A DNA stretch of 64,000 bases from Cellulomonas fimi (GCF_028527925.1 NZ_JAPESW010000002.1:161730-225729); one strand, 5' to 3'. Positions 26,825 to 35,510 are shown, counted from the first letter of the stretch. The notes: generated by a model from the letters alone, not told the origin. Numbers and translations are program-made.

Positions 26825-27323
26825 CGAGCACGGCCACGACGCGCTCGACGACGTCGTCGGGCAACTCGTGACTCCACGCCCGGACGACAGTCCATCCAGC
26901 GGCGCGAAGGGCCTCGTCAGCGAGCCGGTCCCGCTCGACGTTCCGCCCTAGCTTGGGCTGCCAGTAGCCCGTGTTTGCCGCTGGGACGCGCCCGTGGATC
27001 GGACAGCAGTGGAAGAAGCACGAGTCGATGAAGACGGCGACCTTGCGACGGGTGAAGACGATGTCCGGGCGAACTCTGGCGCCGGGCAGGTCGAGTCGAA
27101 GATCGACCCGGTAGCGGTACCCGGCCGCGTGCAGGAGTCGGCGCACTGCGAGCTCCGGCTTGGTGTTCGAGCGCCGGATCGCGCGCATGTTCCGTGACCG
27201 CCCCGCCGTGGTCGGTGCGGGATGTATACCGCGCTCGTGTGCTCGTTGCCGAGCGAGTTCAAGTCGGACTTCTCGGGCGCTCCGAGCAGCCTCCCGCTCC
27301 ATGTGGGCGCCGCGTGGTGTCAT
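26817..27323 (-). CDS. vsr: Very short patch repair endonuclease
   Basis: The product of about 168 aa matches Vsr: SRNMRAIRRSNTKPELAVRR, PDIVFTRRKVAVFIDSCFFH, WQPKLGRN and a C-terminal VVRAWSHEL strand. The acidic metal residue in RPDIVF, the FxHxC zinc-site region (CFFHCCPIHG) and conserved WxPK are present. Vsr nicks next to T in T:G mismatches formed when 5-methylcytosine deaminates, repairing damage caused by the neighbouring methyltransferase. The start at 27323 has GGAGG 16 bases upstream; 27302 is an alternative. It is transcribed divergently from the methyltransferase over a 45-base gap. Confidence 0.85.
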   Translation of the reverse strand: MTPRGAHMEREAARSAREVRLELARQRAHERGIHPAPTTAGRSRNMRAIRRSNTKPELAVRRLLHAAGYRYRVDLRLDLPGARVRPDIVFTRRKVAVFIDSCFFHCCPIHGRVPAANTGYWQPKLGRNVERDRLADEALRAAGWTVVRAWSHELPDDVVERVVAVLAT

Positions 27324-27368
27324 GCTTGTGCATCCTGCCTCCAGAACGATCCGACAGGGGAACCCGAG

Positions 27369-28328
27369 TTGAAGTACACGAGCGTCGAGGTGTGCGCTGG
27401 CGCTGGCGGACAGGCCCTCGGGCTGGAGCAAGCCGGGTTCGATCACATCGCTTGCGTCGAGATCGACAACGCCGCCTGCGCAACGCTTCGCTACAACCGG
27501 CCGAAGTGGAACGTCATTGAGGGCGACCTCCGCGCCTGGGAACCCGATGCCGCTCTGATCGGCACGGATCTGCTCGCGGGCGGCGTGCCTTGCCCGCCCT
27601 TCTCGGTCGCGGGCAAGCAGCTCGGACGCGACGATGAGCGCGACCTCTTCCCGGAGATGCTCCGTCTAGCTGACGAGCTGCGCCCTCGCGCGGTCATGAT
27701 CGAGAACGTTCGCAACCTCATGAGCCAGCGCTTCTCCGGCTACCGCGACGAGATCCTCCGAGAGTTCAAGGAACTGGGGTACGAGTCGGTGGGCTGGGAG
27801 CTGCTCAATGCCGCTGACTACGGAGTGCCCCAACTTCGCCAGCGAGCGATCCTCGTCCTGATGCGCTCCGAGGACGCCATCCACTACCGCTGGCCGGAAC
27901 CAGCAGCGCGGCGCAAGACGGTCGGTGCTGCGGTCGGCAAGCTGATGGCTGCGAACGGCTGGGAGGGCGCAGCCGCGTGGGTCAAGGGCGCTACCGGCCA
28001 AGGCCCCGCGCTGGTCGGCGGCAGCAAGAAGCATGGTGGCCCTGACTTGGGCCCGACCCGCGCTCGTGAGGCGTGGGCACGGCTCGGGGTTGACGGCCTC
28101 GGTGTCGCTAACGAAGCGCCCCTGCCTGGTTTCGAAGGACGTCCGAAGCTCACAGTCGAGATGACTGCGCTGATCCAGGGTTTCCCCGCCACGTGGCAGT
28201 TCCAGGGTCGGAAGACGGCTGCGTACCGCCAGGTCGGCAACGCCTTCCCGCCGCCAGTCGCGAAGGCCGTCGGTGCGTCAATCGTGAGGGCGTTCGAGAC
28301 TGCCGACGCCGAGCGCGGCCAGCGGTAA
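27369..28328 (+). CDS. DNA cytosine-C5 methyltransferase of the restriction system
   Basis: The TTG at 27369 begins the classic C5-methylase fold (EVCAGAGGQALGLEQAGF, motif I), so upstream in-frame codons are unlikely to be used. Motif IV GGVPCPPFSVAGKQ holds the catalytic Cys, motif VI ENV, motif VIII QLRQRAILV and motif X RQVGNAFPPPVAKAVG follow; the target-recognition region is at about residues 170-265. Length 319 aa is normal. With the NgoMIV-like endonuclease next door it probably methylates GCCGGC. It is convergent with the 309-aa gene and divergent from vsr. Confidence 0.88.
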   Translation: MKYTSVEVCAGAGGQALGLEQAGFDHIACVEIDNAACATLRYNRPKWNVIEGDLRAWEPDAALIGTDLLAGGVPCPPFSVAGKQLGRDDERDLFPEMLRLADELRPRAVMIENVRNLMSQRFSGYRDEILREFKELGYESVGWELLNAADYGVPQLRQRAILVLMRSEDAIHYRWPEPAARRKTVGAAVGKLMAANGWEGAAAWVKGATGQGPALVGGSKKHGGPDLGPTRAREAWARLGVDGLGVANEAPLPGFEGRPKLTVEMTALIQGFPATWQFQGRKTAAYRQVGNAFPPPVAKAVGASIVRAFETADAERGQR

Positions 28329-28343
28329 CGTCGCGGCCGGTCC

Positions 28344-29273
28344 CTAGAGCCCTGCCCGGACAGCAGCGCGGTAGTCGTCCAGATCCGTGCGGAACTTGGC
28401 GAGGGCATCGTGCTCCAGCAACGGCATCTGCGCGGTGTAGCGGGAGCAGATGATCTTCTTGCGCAGCGACTGTCCGGCCAACACCCGGTCGACGCCGTCG
28501 ACGAACGTGTCGACATAGATGAGCCGTCGCTTCACGAACGCCGCATCGACGTCGAAGAACGCCAGTTCCCCGAGGTCGAGCATGGGACCGCTGCTGGGCT
28601 CGGCGCTGCGCGGAACGAGCTTCGACCAGACGTAGTCGCTGTAGCGGCTCACAGGGGCCTGGATCAGCTCCCGGCCGTGGAACATCTGCTGGCTGGTTCG
28701 CTGCAACAGCGCCTGTACGCGGGGATGGTGGTCGGTCAGCGGCGAGAGCGGCGACGGCAGCCACACGAGGTTAGGCATAAAGCTGTAGACCCACTGGTCG
28801 ACGCCGCCGACCGTGCCGTCCTCCAGGTCGCGCCAGATGTGACACGCGGTGAATCCTCGCCACGGCTTCTGGCCCCGGTACGGACTTGACCCAGGCGCAT
28901 CGACCAACAGCGGCAAGGGCAGCTTCTTGATGATCGAGTTGTCGTCGCGGAGGTACCCGTCAGCGCGCGGCGCGCCCCACGACTCGGGACCGTGCTGCCA
29001 GCGCGCGGAACGATCCCGGATGCACCAGGGCGTCAACACAGGCAGGACGGCGTAGGCCGAGACCGGCCACCAGATGCTCAATCGCTGGATCAGGTGCACG
29101 GCCATGTCCCAGAACTCGCCGTCGGGGACGCCATTGCTTGTCTCGGCGTTGATTCCGTCAGCCAGATAGCGCGCGATTCCGGTCCCTCGCGGGGCTCTGC
29201 GCGCGAGGTCGGAGTGAGCACTGAGCCGGTCGAGCTCCTCAGCGAGCGCGACCTTCCCGTCGATGCCCGGCAC
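28344..29273 (-). CDS. Restriction-cluster protein with HNH-like motif
   Basis: The GTG start overlaps the endonuclease stop, so the two genes are co-translated. In the 309-aa product a central GFTACHIWRD, then FMPNLVWLPSPLSPLTDHHP, resembles the beta-beta-alpha (HNH-like) nuclease pattern C-H...N...H found in proteins accompanying type II restriction enzymes. The N-terminus is helical and Trp-rich. It may be a second nuclease, a nicking partner or a control protein; only the motif is visible. Confidence 0.5.
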   Translation of the reverse strand: MPGIDGKVALAEELDRLSAHSDLARRAPRGTGIARYLADGINAETSNGVPDGEFWDMAVHLIQRLSIWWPVSAYAVLPVLTPWCIRDRSARWQHGPESWGAPRADGYLRDDNSIIKKLPLPLLVDAPGSSPYRGQKPWRGFTACHIWRDLEDGTVGGVDQWVYSFMPNLVWLPSPLSPLTDHHPRVQALLQRTSQQMFHGRELIQAPVSRYSDYVWSKLVPRSAEPSSGPMLDLGELAFFDVDAAFVKRRLIYVDTFVDGVDRVLAGQSLRKKIICSRYTAQMPLLEHDALAKFRTDLDDYRAAVRAGL

Positions 29274-30280
29274 TAGATCGCCAGGTCCAGAGGCAGGTCC
29301 GCGATGTCCTTGAGCCGTTTGCCCTCGACCATCATCGCAAGCAACTCCACGACGTCACCGCTCGCCTCTGCCTCAACCGCCGCGATCAACTCGGGCAGCG
29401 CGAAGTGGTAGACGCAGTCCAGGTCGCCGGTCCCGAGCGCGAGCGAACTGATGCGAGTGGGAGTCGGCTCGCCGGTCACCACGGCGATGTGGGGCACGCG
29501 GCCCTTGCGGTTGCGGATGAGGTTGAGCGCTTCCGAACGGGCGTTCTGCGAGCGGTCGGAGCGCATCGTCCACTTGCACGAGATGACGGCATGCAGGAGC
29601 GGCCGGTCGCTGACGGACGCGCGCAGCGACGCGAGCTGGGCGACAGTCTCATCCACGATGACCTGCGGTCCGTTGATCTCGGCGTCAGTCAGTGGAGCAC
29701 GGTGCATCACGATGTCCGGCGCGATCGAGTACGCGTTGCCCAGCACGGCCTGGAGCGAGGGGTTCTCGCTTACAGCGACGCTCAGGTCGACGAGGTGGGC
29801 GTACTGCTCGAACTTGGAGACGGAGCTCGACTTGCCTCGCCCTCCGACCTTCTGGATCGTCCACGTCGCGGGTCTCAGATGAGACAGGAGCGGGAAGGCA
29901 GCAGCCAGGAACGCCGTGACCTCCGTCTCGAAGTTGCTCCCAGCGCGCTGGCCCGCCATCTTCTCGGCGACCTTCGTCTCGCTGCTCAAGGCGTTCAGGA
30001 TGTGCGCCGCGTACGCACGACTGGCTGGCTGACTCTTGTCCGCGTTGCTTACGACCCCGTTGGAGTCGATCGAGAGGATGCCTTTCGAGAGCAGCGCGGC
30101 GTGGAAGTCCAACCGTGCACGGGCAAGTAGTGCCTCGGCGGGTGCGGCCGGGGCAACCGGTGCGGGAAGGATCGAGTCGACGATGTCGCTCACGTCAGCA
30201 CTGTCCACGGACGGCAACCTATCGATCAGCGTCAAGAATGAGCTGGAGGGCGGTGAGCGCGTCGCGCGCTGCCATCCCAT
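29273..30280 (-). CDS. NgoMIV-like type II restriction endonuclease
   Basis: The conserved block FEQYAHLVDLSV, APDIVMHRAPLTDAEIN, then AVISCKWTMRSDRSQNARSE and RNRKGRVPHIAVV is the NgoMIV family fingerprint; PDI and SCKW supply the metal-binding and catalytic residues of the tetrameric NgoMIV fold. Enzymes of this family cut GCCGGC. Length from the first ATG is 335 aa; a GTG at 30208 (311 aa) is nearer the family's usual length of about 286. The element is almost free of GCCGGC, which supports this specificity. It forms an operon with the HNH-like gene and faces the methyltransferase from the other side. Confidence 0.82.
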   Translation of the reverse strand: MGWQRATRSPPSSSFLTLIDRLPSVDSADVSDIVDSILPAPVAPAAPAEALLARARLDFHAALLSKGILSIDSNGVVSNADKSQPASRAYAAHILNALSSETKVAEKMAGQRAGSNFETEVTAFLAAAFPLLSHLRPATWTIQKVGGRGKSSSVSKFEQYAHLVDLSVAVSENPSLQAVLGNAYSIAPDIVMHRAPLTDAEINGPQVIVDETVAQLASLRASVSDRPLLHAVISCKWTMRSDRSQNARSEALNLIRNRKGRVPHIAVVTGEPTPTRISSLALGTGDLDCVYHFALPELIAAVEAEASGDVVELLAMMVEGKRLKDIADLPLDLAI

Positions 30281-30379
30281 CGCGGCGACTCGTGCATGTG
30301 ATCAGACTGCGACCGCCGGGCGTACCCCCTGAGGAGTCTGCGGCGTGTTCGACCGACTCTTGAATGCGGTCGACTCGCG

Positions 30380-31417
30380 CTACTCGAAAGCGCCCTCCGG
30401 CGGCGTCTCGTCTTCGATAGCAGAGCCGTAGTGCCCTTGTTCTGCGCTTGGCATCATCTGGAGCAGGTCGCCGAGCAGCAGGTAAGTCCCCGTGATGTAG
30501 CGCGACGCCTCGTAACGCGTCACATCCGCGTGCGCCCCCTTGTTCCCGGCGTCCACGATCGCGTCGAGGCGCATGCCGAGGTACTCCAAGTCGCGCTCTA
30601 CGACATCCTTCGCCGTCCCCCCTGCTGCGCCTGTGCCAACGATCCAGTCAACGAGCCGGTTGATGTAGTTCTCAGGCCCCATAGCGCGGCCGTTGACCGG
30701 CGGACCGACGGGCCTCAGCGCATCGGCCAAGTCCTTGACCAGCCGTCGACACGTGGACGCGGCGGCAGCCCAGTTCTCTGCGTTCGTCGATGCAGCGTTC
30801 TCGAACGCGGCGGAAAGCTTGACGGCCGCGCCGGGCACAAGTTCGGCGATTTTCGAATCGACGACGGCGCGGACGGACTCGAACGCCGTTTCGACAGCCG
30901 CGCCGAAGCGCAGTTCGACCTCCTTCTCAGCCACGTAGCCGTGAACAGCGCCGAGGATGGTCTCAATCAACGCTTGATCGCGCGCTATCACCTCCATCGA
31001 TGAGCCGCGTTCGCGCGAGTTCCCCGACGGCGCCGCGACGAACTGGTTCGGATTCGCTGATGTGACGCTCACTGGCGCATCCCCCGCCGCCGCGATCCTC
31101 GCTCGCGCTGCGTCTACGTTCGCCTGGAGCGTCCCGATCGGGCTCGCGTAGTACCGCGTCGTCCCGGATTCTGCGTGGAAGAAACCGCGCTTCGAACGGC
31201 GGGCAGCGACGGCCGCAGCCCCTTGGAGCGTGCCGTCCTCGGCAAGAAATCCGGATAGCTCGTGCGAAAGCCACTCCATCGCCTCGACGTCGTCGAGCAG
31301 CCGCGCGAGTCGGCTCACCTTTCGGACTAGCGCTGGTGCCGGTACCCGGGACAGTTCGAGGTCCGTCATCAGCTCGTCCGCCAACGCCAGGGCGGCCTCC
31401 CGCCGGGTGCTCGTCAC
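30380..31417 (-). CDS. AbiTii-like abortive infection protein
   Basis: The GTG start follows GGAGGTG. The 345-aa product starts with the AbiTii pattern: helical LALADELMTDLELSRVPAPA, a VSRLARLLDDVEAMEWL segment and HELSGF. A long helical core follows, with VVERDLEYLGMRLDAIVDAGNKGAHADV near residue 280, the same N-x-GAH motif style as DUF4145/HEPN-like proteins. AbiTii proteins block phage after infection by an unclear mechanism. Together with the restriction system this makes 25.7-31.4 kb a defence island inside the element. Confidence 0.65.
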   Translation of the reverse strand: MTSTRREAALALADELMTDLELSRVPAPALVRKVSRLARLLDDVEAMEWLSHELSGFLAEDGTLQGAAAVAARRSKRGFFHAESGTTRYYASPIGTLQANVDAARARIAAAGDAPVSVTSANPNQFVAAPSGNSRERGSSMEVIARDQALIETILGAVHGYVAEKEVELRFGAAVETAFESVRAVVDSKIAELVPGAAVKLSAAFENAASTNAENWAAAASTCRRLVKDLADALRPVGPPVNGRAMGPENYINRLVDWIVGTGAAGGTAKDVVERDLEYLGMRLDAIVDAGNKGAHADVTRYEASRYITGTYLLLGDLLQMMPSAEQGHYGSAIEDETPPEGAFE

Positions 31418-31646
31418 GATCCCACCTCCGCGCAGAGGCTAGCGAGTGTGACCTGACTTCCGCGTAGAAGCCGCGCCGTCCGAGTTCGTTCAAATGTGGA
31501 CGGTGCGACGAGTGAGCGTCGGAGGCCCGACACGCCGGGGCAAGTCGTCCAGGAATCTGTCCGAGAACGCGCGATCCGAAAACGCAGGCAGGTGCCGATT
31601 GTTGGACCACGGCCCACTGCCGGTATGAGGGTTCACCGCCCGACTC

Positions 31647-31663
31647 CCTCTACCGCTACGGAG
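31647..31663 (+). repeat. 17-nt leader repeat, copy 2
   Basis: The same CCTCTACCGCTACGGAG as at 21208-21224 stands 7 bases before the ATG of the resolvase. Two identical leaders at unrelated genes 10 kb apart suggest a shared translation or RNA-binding control. Confidence 0.6.
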
Positions 31664-31670
31664 AACCAAG

Positions 31671-32267
31671 ATGGCCCTGCTCGGCTACGCGCGCGTCTCG
31701 ACCACCGCCCAGGATCTGACCCGACAGCTCGACGCCCTCAAGGCCGCCGGGATCGACGAGGCGTACACCTACAGCGACAAGATGAGCGGCGCGAAGGCGA
31801 GCCGTCCCGGCTGGGACGCCGCACTGGCGTACGCGCGGGAGGGCGACACGATCGTCGCCTACACGCTCGACCGTGTCGGCCGCTCCGTTCGCGACACGCT
31901 CAACGCGGTGGCTCACCTTCGCGAGCGGGGCATCAACCTCCGGACGATCGCCGACGCCATCCCCATCGACACCGCGGACGACTCGCCTATGAACGAGATG
32001 GCCGTCCTCATGGTGGCGATGTTCGCGCAGATGGAGCGCACCTACACGATGGAGCGCACCGCCCACGCGCGGGCGGTTGCGAAAGCTCAGGGACGCAGCA
32101 TCGGGCGCAAGAAGGCCCTGACTGCCGCCCAGGTCGCCGCCGCCGTCCACCTGCGAGACGTGGAGGGCGTGCCCGTCTCGGTCATCGCTCGCGACCACCT
32201 CCACGTGGGCCGCTCGACGCTCTACGCCGCCCTCGCCGAGCGCGACGCCCCCACCCCCGCGAGTTAG
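31671..32267 (+). CDS. Small serine recombinase (resolvase/invertase)
   Basis: The 198-aa protein is a standard small serine recombinase: nucleophile Ser10 in YARVS, catalytic arginines in YTLDRVGRSVRD, the E-helix MAVLMVAMFAQMERT, and a C-terminal HTH (DHLHVGRSTLYAAL). Unlike the integrase at the right end it lacks the large zinc/coiled-coil domain. It probably resolves multimers or inverts a segment when the element replicates. I could not identify a res site; upstream 31440-31640 is the place to look. It uses the 17-nt leader repeat. Confidence 0.85.
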   Translation: MALLGYARVSTTAQDLTRQLDALKAAGIDEAYTYSDKMSGAKASRPGWDAALAYAREGDTIVAYTLDRVGRSVRDTLNAVAHLRERGINLRTIADAIPIDTADDSPMNEMAVLMVAMFAQMERTYTMERTAHARAVAKAQGRSIGRKKALTAAQVAAAVHLRDVEGVPVSVIARDHLHVGRSTLYAALAERDAPTPAS

Positions 32268-32278
32268 GAGCCAGCGCT

Positions 32279-32467
32279 ATGCCCGAGACCGTCACGAACG
32301 AACCGCTGATCCTCGACGAGTACGCGGCCTTCCCAGGCGCGCGACCGGACACCGCCGTCTTGCCCGCCTCGCTGCGTCTGCGCGTTGTCAACCGTCTCGT
32401 GCTCCGCGAGGGCCGGGCTCCCGCGTTCTTCACACTGCGGTTCCCCACCGACTCCGAGGAGGATTGA
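32279..32467 (+). CDS. Small 62-aa protein after the resolvase
   Basis: GAGTTAGGAG precedes the ATG and its stop overlaps the next start. The product has an acidic N-terminus, PASLRLRVVNRLVLREG and an aromatic AFFTLRF strand. No family is recognised. Confidence 0.5.
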   Translation: MPETVTNEPLILDEYAAFPGARPDTAVLPASLRLRVVNRLVLREGRAPAFFTLRFPTDSEED

Positions 32468-32829
32468 TGATGTCCCGCCGCAACCCCTACGACGACATGC
32501 CCCGGGAGTTCGACAACCTCGTCGACCCCGAGTCGATCAAGCTCTACAACGCGGTGCACGCGGTCGAGAAGGACTTCCGGCTCGATGACGCAGCCGCTCG
32601 CTACGACGCGGCCAGTGCCACAGCGCGGGCGATGTGGAGGCGGTTCTGGGTCGCGGCCCTGTCCTACCCGATCGTCTGGGGCGCGCTCTGGATCGTCTGG
32701 CACCGGGCCACCGACCCGATCGCCTTCTCGTGGGCGATGTTCGTCATGCTGCCGCTGGGCCTGCCGTGGCTCGGCTGGTGGACCGTCGCGCTCAGCAACG
32801 CCAACGCCGCGTCACGGCAGGTGCGCTGA
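32467..32829 (+). CDS. Small membrane protein with paired helices
   Basis: The ATG overlaps the previous stop, and its own stop overlaps the next start. The 120-aa product has a soluble N-terminal half (DPESIKLYNAVHAVEKDFRL) and two hydrophobic Trp-rich segments (FWVAALSYPIVWGALWIVWH and a second after it) with basic ends, a bitopic hairpin topology. No family is recognised. Confidence 0.55.
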   Translation: MMSRRNPYDDMPREFDNLVDPESIKLYNAVHAVEKDFRLDDAAARYDAASATARAMWRRFWVAALSYPIVWGALWIVWHRATDPIAFSWAMFVMLPLGLPWLGWWTVALSNANAASRQVR

Positions 32830-33287
32830 TGGCCGCCGCACCTGAGCACGATCACGACCCGGAGCACGACGACGAGCTCTTCGCCGCGATCGTCGAGCCA
32901 GCGACGGTTGCCGCCGAGCTGCTGAGCGGTGCGCTCGTCGACCGCACCAGGCAGGCCCGGGCCTGCGGTTGGCCGATCTCGCCGCGGCGCCGCGTCATGC
33001 TCACGGCCGAGGCCGTGCTCGAACTGGCCCCGGATTCGATGTCTCGCGAGCAGTGGACGGATGGGCTCTCGGGCCGCGCCGGTCAGGTCATGCGCGCGGC
33101 GGCGAAGGTCGCGAAGAGGAACCAGCAGCCGTGCGCGCGGTTCACTGTGACGCTGGGTGAGGACCGGATCGAGCGGGAGTTCGTCGTCCGTGTCCGGACG
33201 CTCGGCGCTCCCGATACGCACGGGGTCGTCGTCATCGATCGGTACGCGCCCGCGGAGTTCGACGCTGCGCCACGGCGACGCCGGTGA
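32829..33287 (+). CDS. Unknown 152-aa protein, end of resolvase operon
   Basis: The ATG overlaps the upstream stop. A His/Asp/Glu-rich N-terminus (EHDHDPEHDDE) that might bind metal is followed by an all-helical middle and a beta-rich C-terminus. It ends 10 bases before a hairpin terminator at 33297-33330. No family is recognised. Confidence 0.5.
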   Translation: MAAAPEHDHDPEHDDELFAAIVEPATVAAELLSGALVDRTRQARACGWPISPRRRVMLTAEAVLELAPDSMSREQWTDGLSGRAGQVMRAAAKVAKRNQQPCARFTVTLGEDRIEREFVVRVRTLGAPDTHGVVVIDRYAPAEFDAAPRRRR

Positions 33288-33296
33288 CGCTTCGCC

Positions 33297-33330
33297 AACG
33301 GGCCGCTCTCTCGCAAGGGGGCGGCCCGTT
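33297..33330 (+). terminator. Hairpin terminator of the resolvase operon
   Basis: AACGGGCCGC (33297-33306) and GCGGCCCGTT (33321-33330) form a perfect 10-bp stem. No T-tract follows. Confidence 0.6.
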
Positions 33331-33420
33331 CGCTCGCCCGGTGCCGTACGCCCCGCCACCGGCCCACTTGCGGGCGTCCGGGCCGTACCACCGAGCGGCC
33401 CCGATCGCGAGGAGTCCCTC

Positions 33421-33552
33421 ATGGCCCGCCACAACCACCCCGCAGCGTCGGCACAGCAGCCCAAGACGCGCAACGCGCCCCACGCGCGCCACCGCACCCG
33501 GTGCCACCGCGACCTCCGAATGGCCCGCCAGGCGCGCCGCGGCGACGTCTGA
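33421..33552 (+). CDS. 43-aa His/Arg-rich microprotein
   Basis: GCGAGGAG precedes the ATG. The product is very basic and rich in His, Arg and Gln (MARHNHPAASAQQPKTRNAP). It lies just upstream of the adhesin in the same orientation. Composition suggests binding to nucleic acid or to the cell envelope; nothing more can be said. Confidence 0.45.
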   Translation: MARHNHPAASAQQPKTRNAPHARHRTRCHRDLRMARQARRGDV

Positions 33553-33578
33553 CACATCGAGACCGAGGAGCCCACACC

Positions 33579-35408
33579 TTGCACACGCCCATCACGCGCC
33601 GCCCAATCCGGCGGCTCGCAACCAGCGCGGCGGTCGCCGCGGCGCTGATCGTCGGCGGGGGCATCCCGGCGTTCGCCGAGGACGTCGAGCCCGCCGCACC
33701 GGCGACGGAGGCAGTCGCCGAGCCCGCACCAGAGCCGCTGCCCGAGGTCATCGAGCCGGAGGTGGCTCCCGAGCCGGTGCCCGCTCCGGTCGAGCCCGCG
33801 CCTGAGCCTGAGCCGGTCGCCGCGTCCGCCGTCACGGCGGGCCAGACCGACTCGACCCCCGTGCCCGCAGCGGTGGGGGCCACTGCCGCGCCGTTCAGCG
33901 CGGAGGAGGTCGTCGTCGAGTTCCGAGCCGTGTCCACGACCGGCGCTCTGATCCGGTCTTGGCAGACGTACCCGCTCGACGGCGAGACGTCCTGGGCGGC
34001 GCCGGAGGATATCGAGGGCTGGCACCTCGCCAACCCCGCCGACGCCGAGCCGATCGAGTTCGTCGCCGACGCGTCGGCTCCTCAGGTGTTCGAGTTCGTG
34101 TACGCGACGGACGTCGTCGACCTGTCGTTCCACTTCGAGGACGGCCGCACGTTCACCGTCCCCGGTGTTCGTGCGGGCGAGGATTCCTGGTACGACATCG
34201 CCGGTCAGCTTGCCCGCGCCTCGAACGAGGACGAGAACCTCGTCCGGATGGGCGTGTTCCGGAAGGGCGCGAACAGTGAGGGGGGCACCCTCAGCAGCTA
34301 CGGCAACGCCACCCTCACCGAGAGCCTCTCGGTGATCGACGACGGCCAGGCGTACGACGTGTTCGTCGAGCTGCCGCCGTGGTACGTGACCGTGTACCTG
34401 TTCGGCATCGACGCTGGCGGGTCCCACGATCTCGGGGTCATCGAGCAGTACGTAACTTACGGAACGTGGTGGACGTTCGAGCCTCCGGAGATCGAGGGGT
34501 GGGTGATCCGGCCTGACCTGGAGGGCACGTGGTGTGTGCGAGGACATGGTTCGCAGGACGATGCCGACCCCGCCAACGTCTGCCCGGTCGAGGGCGCGCT
34601 CAGTAGGTTCGGCACCAGTTCGTTCGCTCTGGAGTACGTGCGGCCCGCCGCGGCCCCGGCCCCGGCCGCCGTCGTCGAGTTCCGCGACGCGGAGACCGGA
34701 GAGGAGATCGCGCCGCCGCAGACCCTGACCGGCGAGCCCGGCGAGACGATCACCGCCACCCCGCCCACCTTCAAGGGGTACATCGCGTTCGCCGACGACT
34801 GGGATTCGACGGAGTTCGGCCCGGCCGGGTCCACGGTTCGCGTCGTCTTCTACTACCACGCGACCGGGGAGGAGCCCTCGCAGTCCGCCGAGGTCGTCGT
34901 TCGGTGGGTCGACGAGGAGACGGGACTGGACCTGATCGAACCGGACACGGTCTGGCGTGAGTACGCGCCCGCGCCGTACGACCTGACGGACCAGGCGTTC
35001 GAGTTCGACGACTACGCGCTCAGCCGCGTCGAGGGCAACCTCGTGGGCGAGCTCCTCGCCGGGACTCGCACCGAGGTCACGTTCTTCTACGTGCGTGTCC
35101 CCGTCGAGCCCCCGGTGGACCCGGTGGACCCGCCCGTCGAGCCGGAGCCCGAGCCGGAGCCGCCGGTCATCGAGCCTGAGCCGACCGAGCACACGGTGCC
35201 CCGTCCGATCATCGAGGTGGGCGAGCCGGTCGTCCCGATCACGTCAGGTCCGCTCGTCCGGACCGGTGAGGATCAGGTCGAGGTGGCGCTGCCCATCAGC
35301 GCCGCCGAGACCGGCACGGACGCCGGTTCCCTCGCGCTCCTCGCCCTGCTGTTCGGCGCGAGCGGCATCGCGCTCCGACGGATCGCGACGGGTCGCGCCT
35401 CCTCCTGA
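33579..35408 (+). CDS. Surface adhesin with signal peptide, MucBP-like repeats and sorting-type C-terminus
   Basis: The TTG start with GAGGAG upstream gives a signal peptide (ATSAAVAAALIVGGGIPAFA) and a 609-aa exported protein. A Pro/Glu/Val stalk (residues 35-85) is followed by beta-rich domains; the modules AVVEFRDAETGEEIAPPQTL and VVVRWVDEETGLDLIEPDTV are the MucBP-like kind. A second Pro/Glu stalk precedes AAETGTDAGSLALLALLFGA and a basic tail, which resembles a sortase signal (xAxTG, hydrophobic stretch, Arg). The next gene but one encodes a sortase-like protein. This is a likely mating-pair or cell-cell adhesin of the element. Confidence 0.7.
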   Translation: MHTPITRRPIRRLATSAAVAAALIVGGGIPAFAEDVEPAAPATEAVAEPAPEPLPEVIEPEVAPEPVPAPVEPAPEPEPVAASAVTAGQTDSTPVPAAVGATAAPFSAEEVVVEFRAVSTTGALIRSWQTYPLDGETSWAAPEDIEGWHLANPADAEPIEFVADASAPQVFEFVYATDVVDLSFHFEDGRTFTVPGVRAGEDSWYDIAGQLARASNEDENLVRMGVFRKGANSEGGTLSSYGNATLTESLSVIDDGQAYDVFVELPPWYVTVYLFGIDAGGSHDLGVIEQYVTYGTWWTFEPPEIEGWVIRPDLEGTWCVRGHGSQDDADPANVCPVEGALSRFGTSSFALEYVRPAAAPAPAAVVEFRDAETGEEIAPPQTLTGEPGETITATPPTFKGYIAFADDWDSTEFGPAGSTVRVVFYYHATGEEPSQSAEVVVRWVDEETGLDLIEPDTVWREYAPAPYDLTDQAFEFDDYALSRVEGNLVGELLAGTRTEVTFFYVRVPVEPPVDPVDPPVEPEPEPEPPVIEPEPTEHTVPRPIIEVGEPVVPITSGPLVRTGEDQVEVALPISAAETGTDAGSLALLALLFGASGIALRRIATGRASS

Positions 35409-35420
35409 CCGCAGCCGCTC

Positions 35421-35469
35421 CAGCGAGAGGCCCCTATCGCAGCCCGCGGTGGGGGCCTCTCGCTGTTTC
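35421..35469 (+). terminator. Strong intrinsic terminator
   Basis: CAGCGAGAGGCCCC and GGGGCCTCTCGCTG form a perfect 14-bp stem, followed by TTTCT. It ends the adhesin transcript. Confidence 0.85.
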
Positions 35470-35510
35470 TCGCGCGGTGCGAAAGACGGGCGCGGGGCCG
35501 ACCAACCGGC

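Noticed and set aside
31440..31670. res site for the small resolvase
   Set aside because: No clear set of inverted 12-mers could be recognised by eye.
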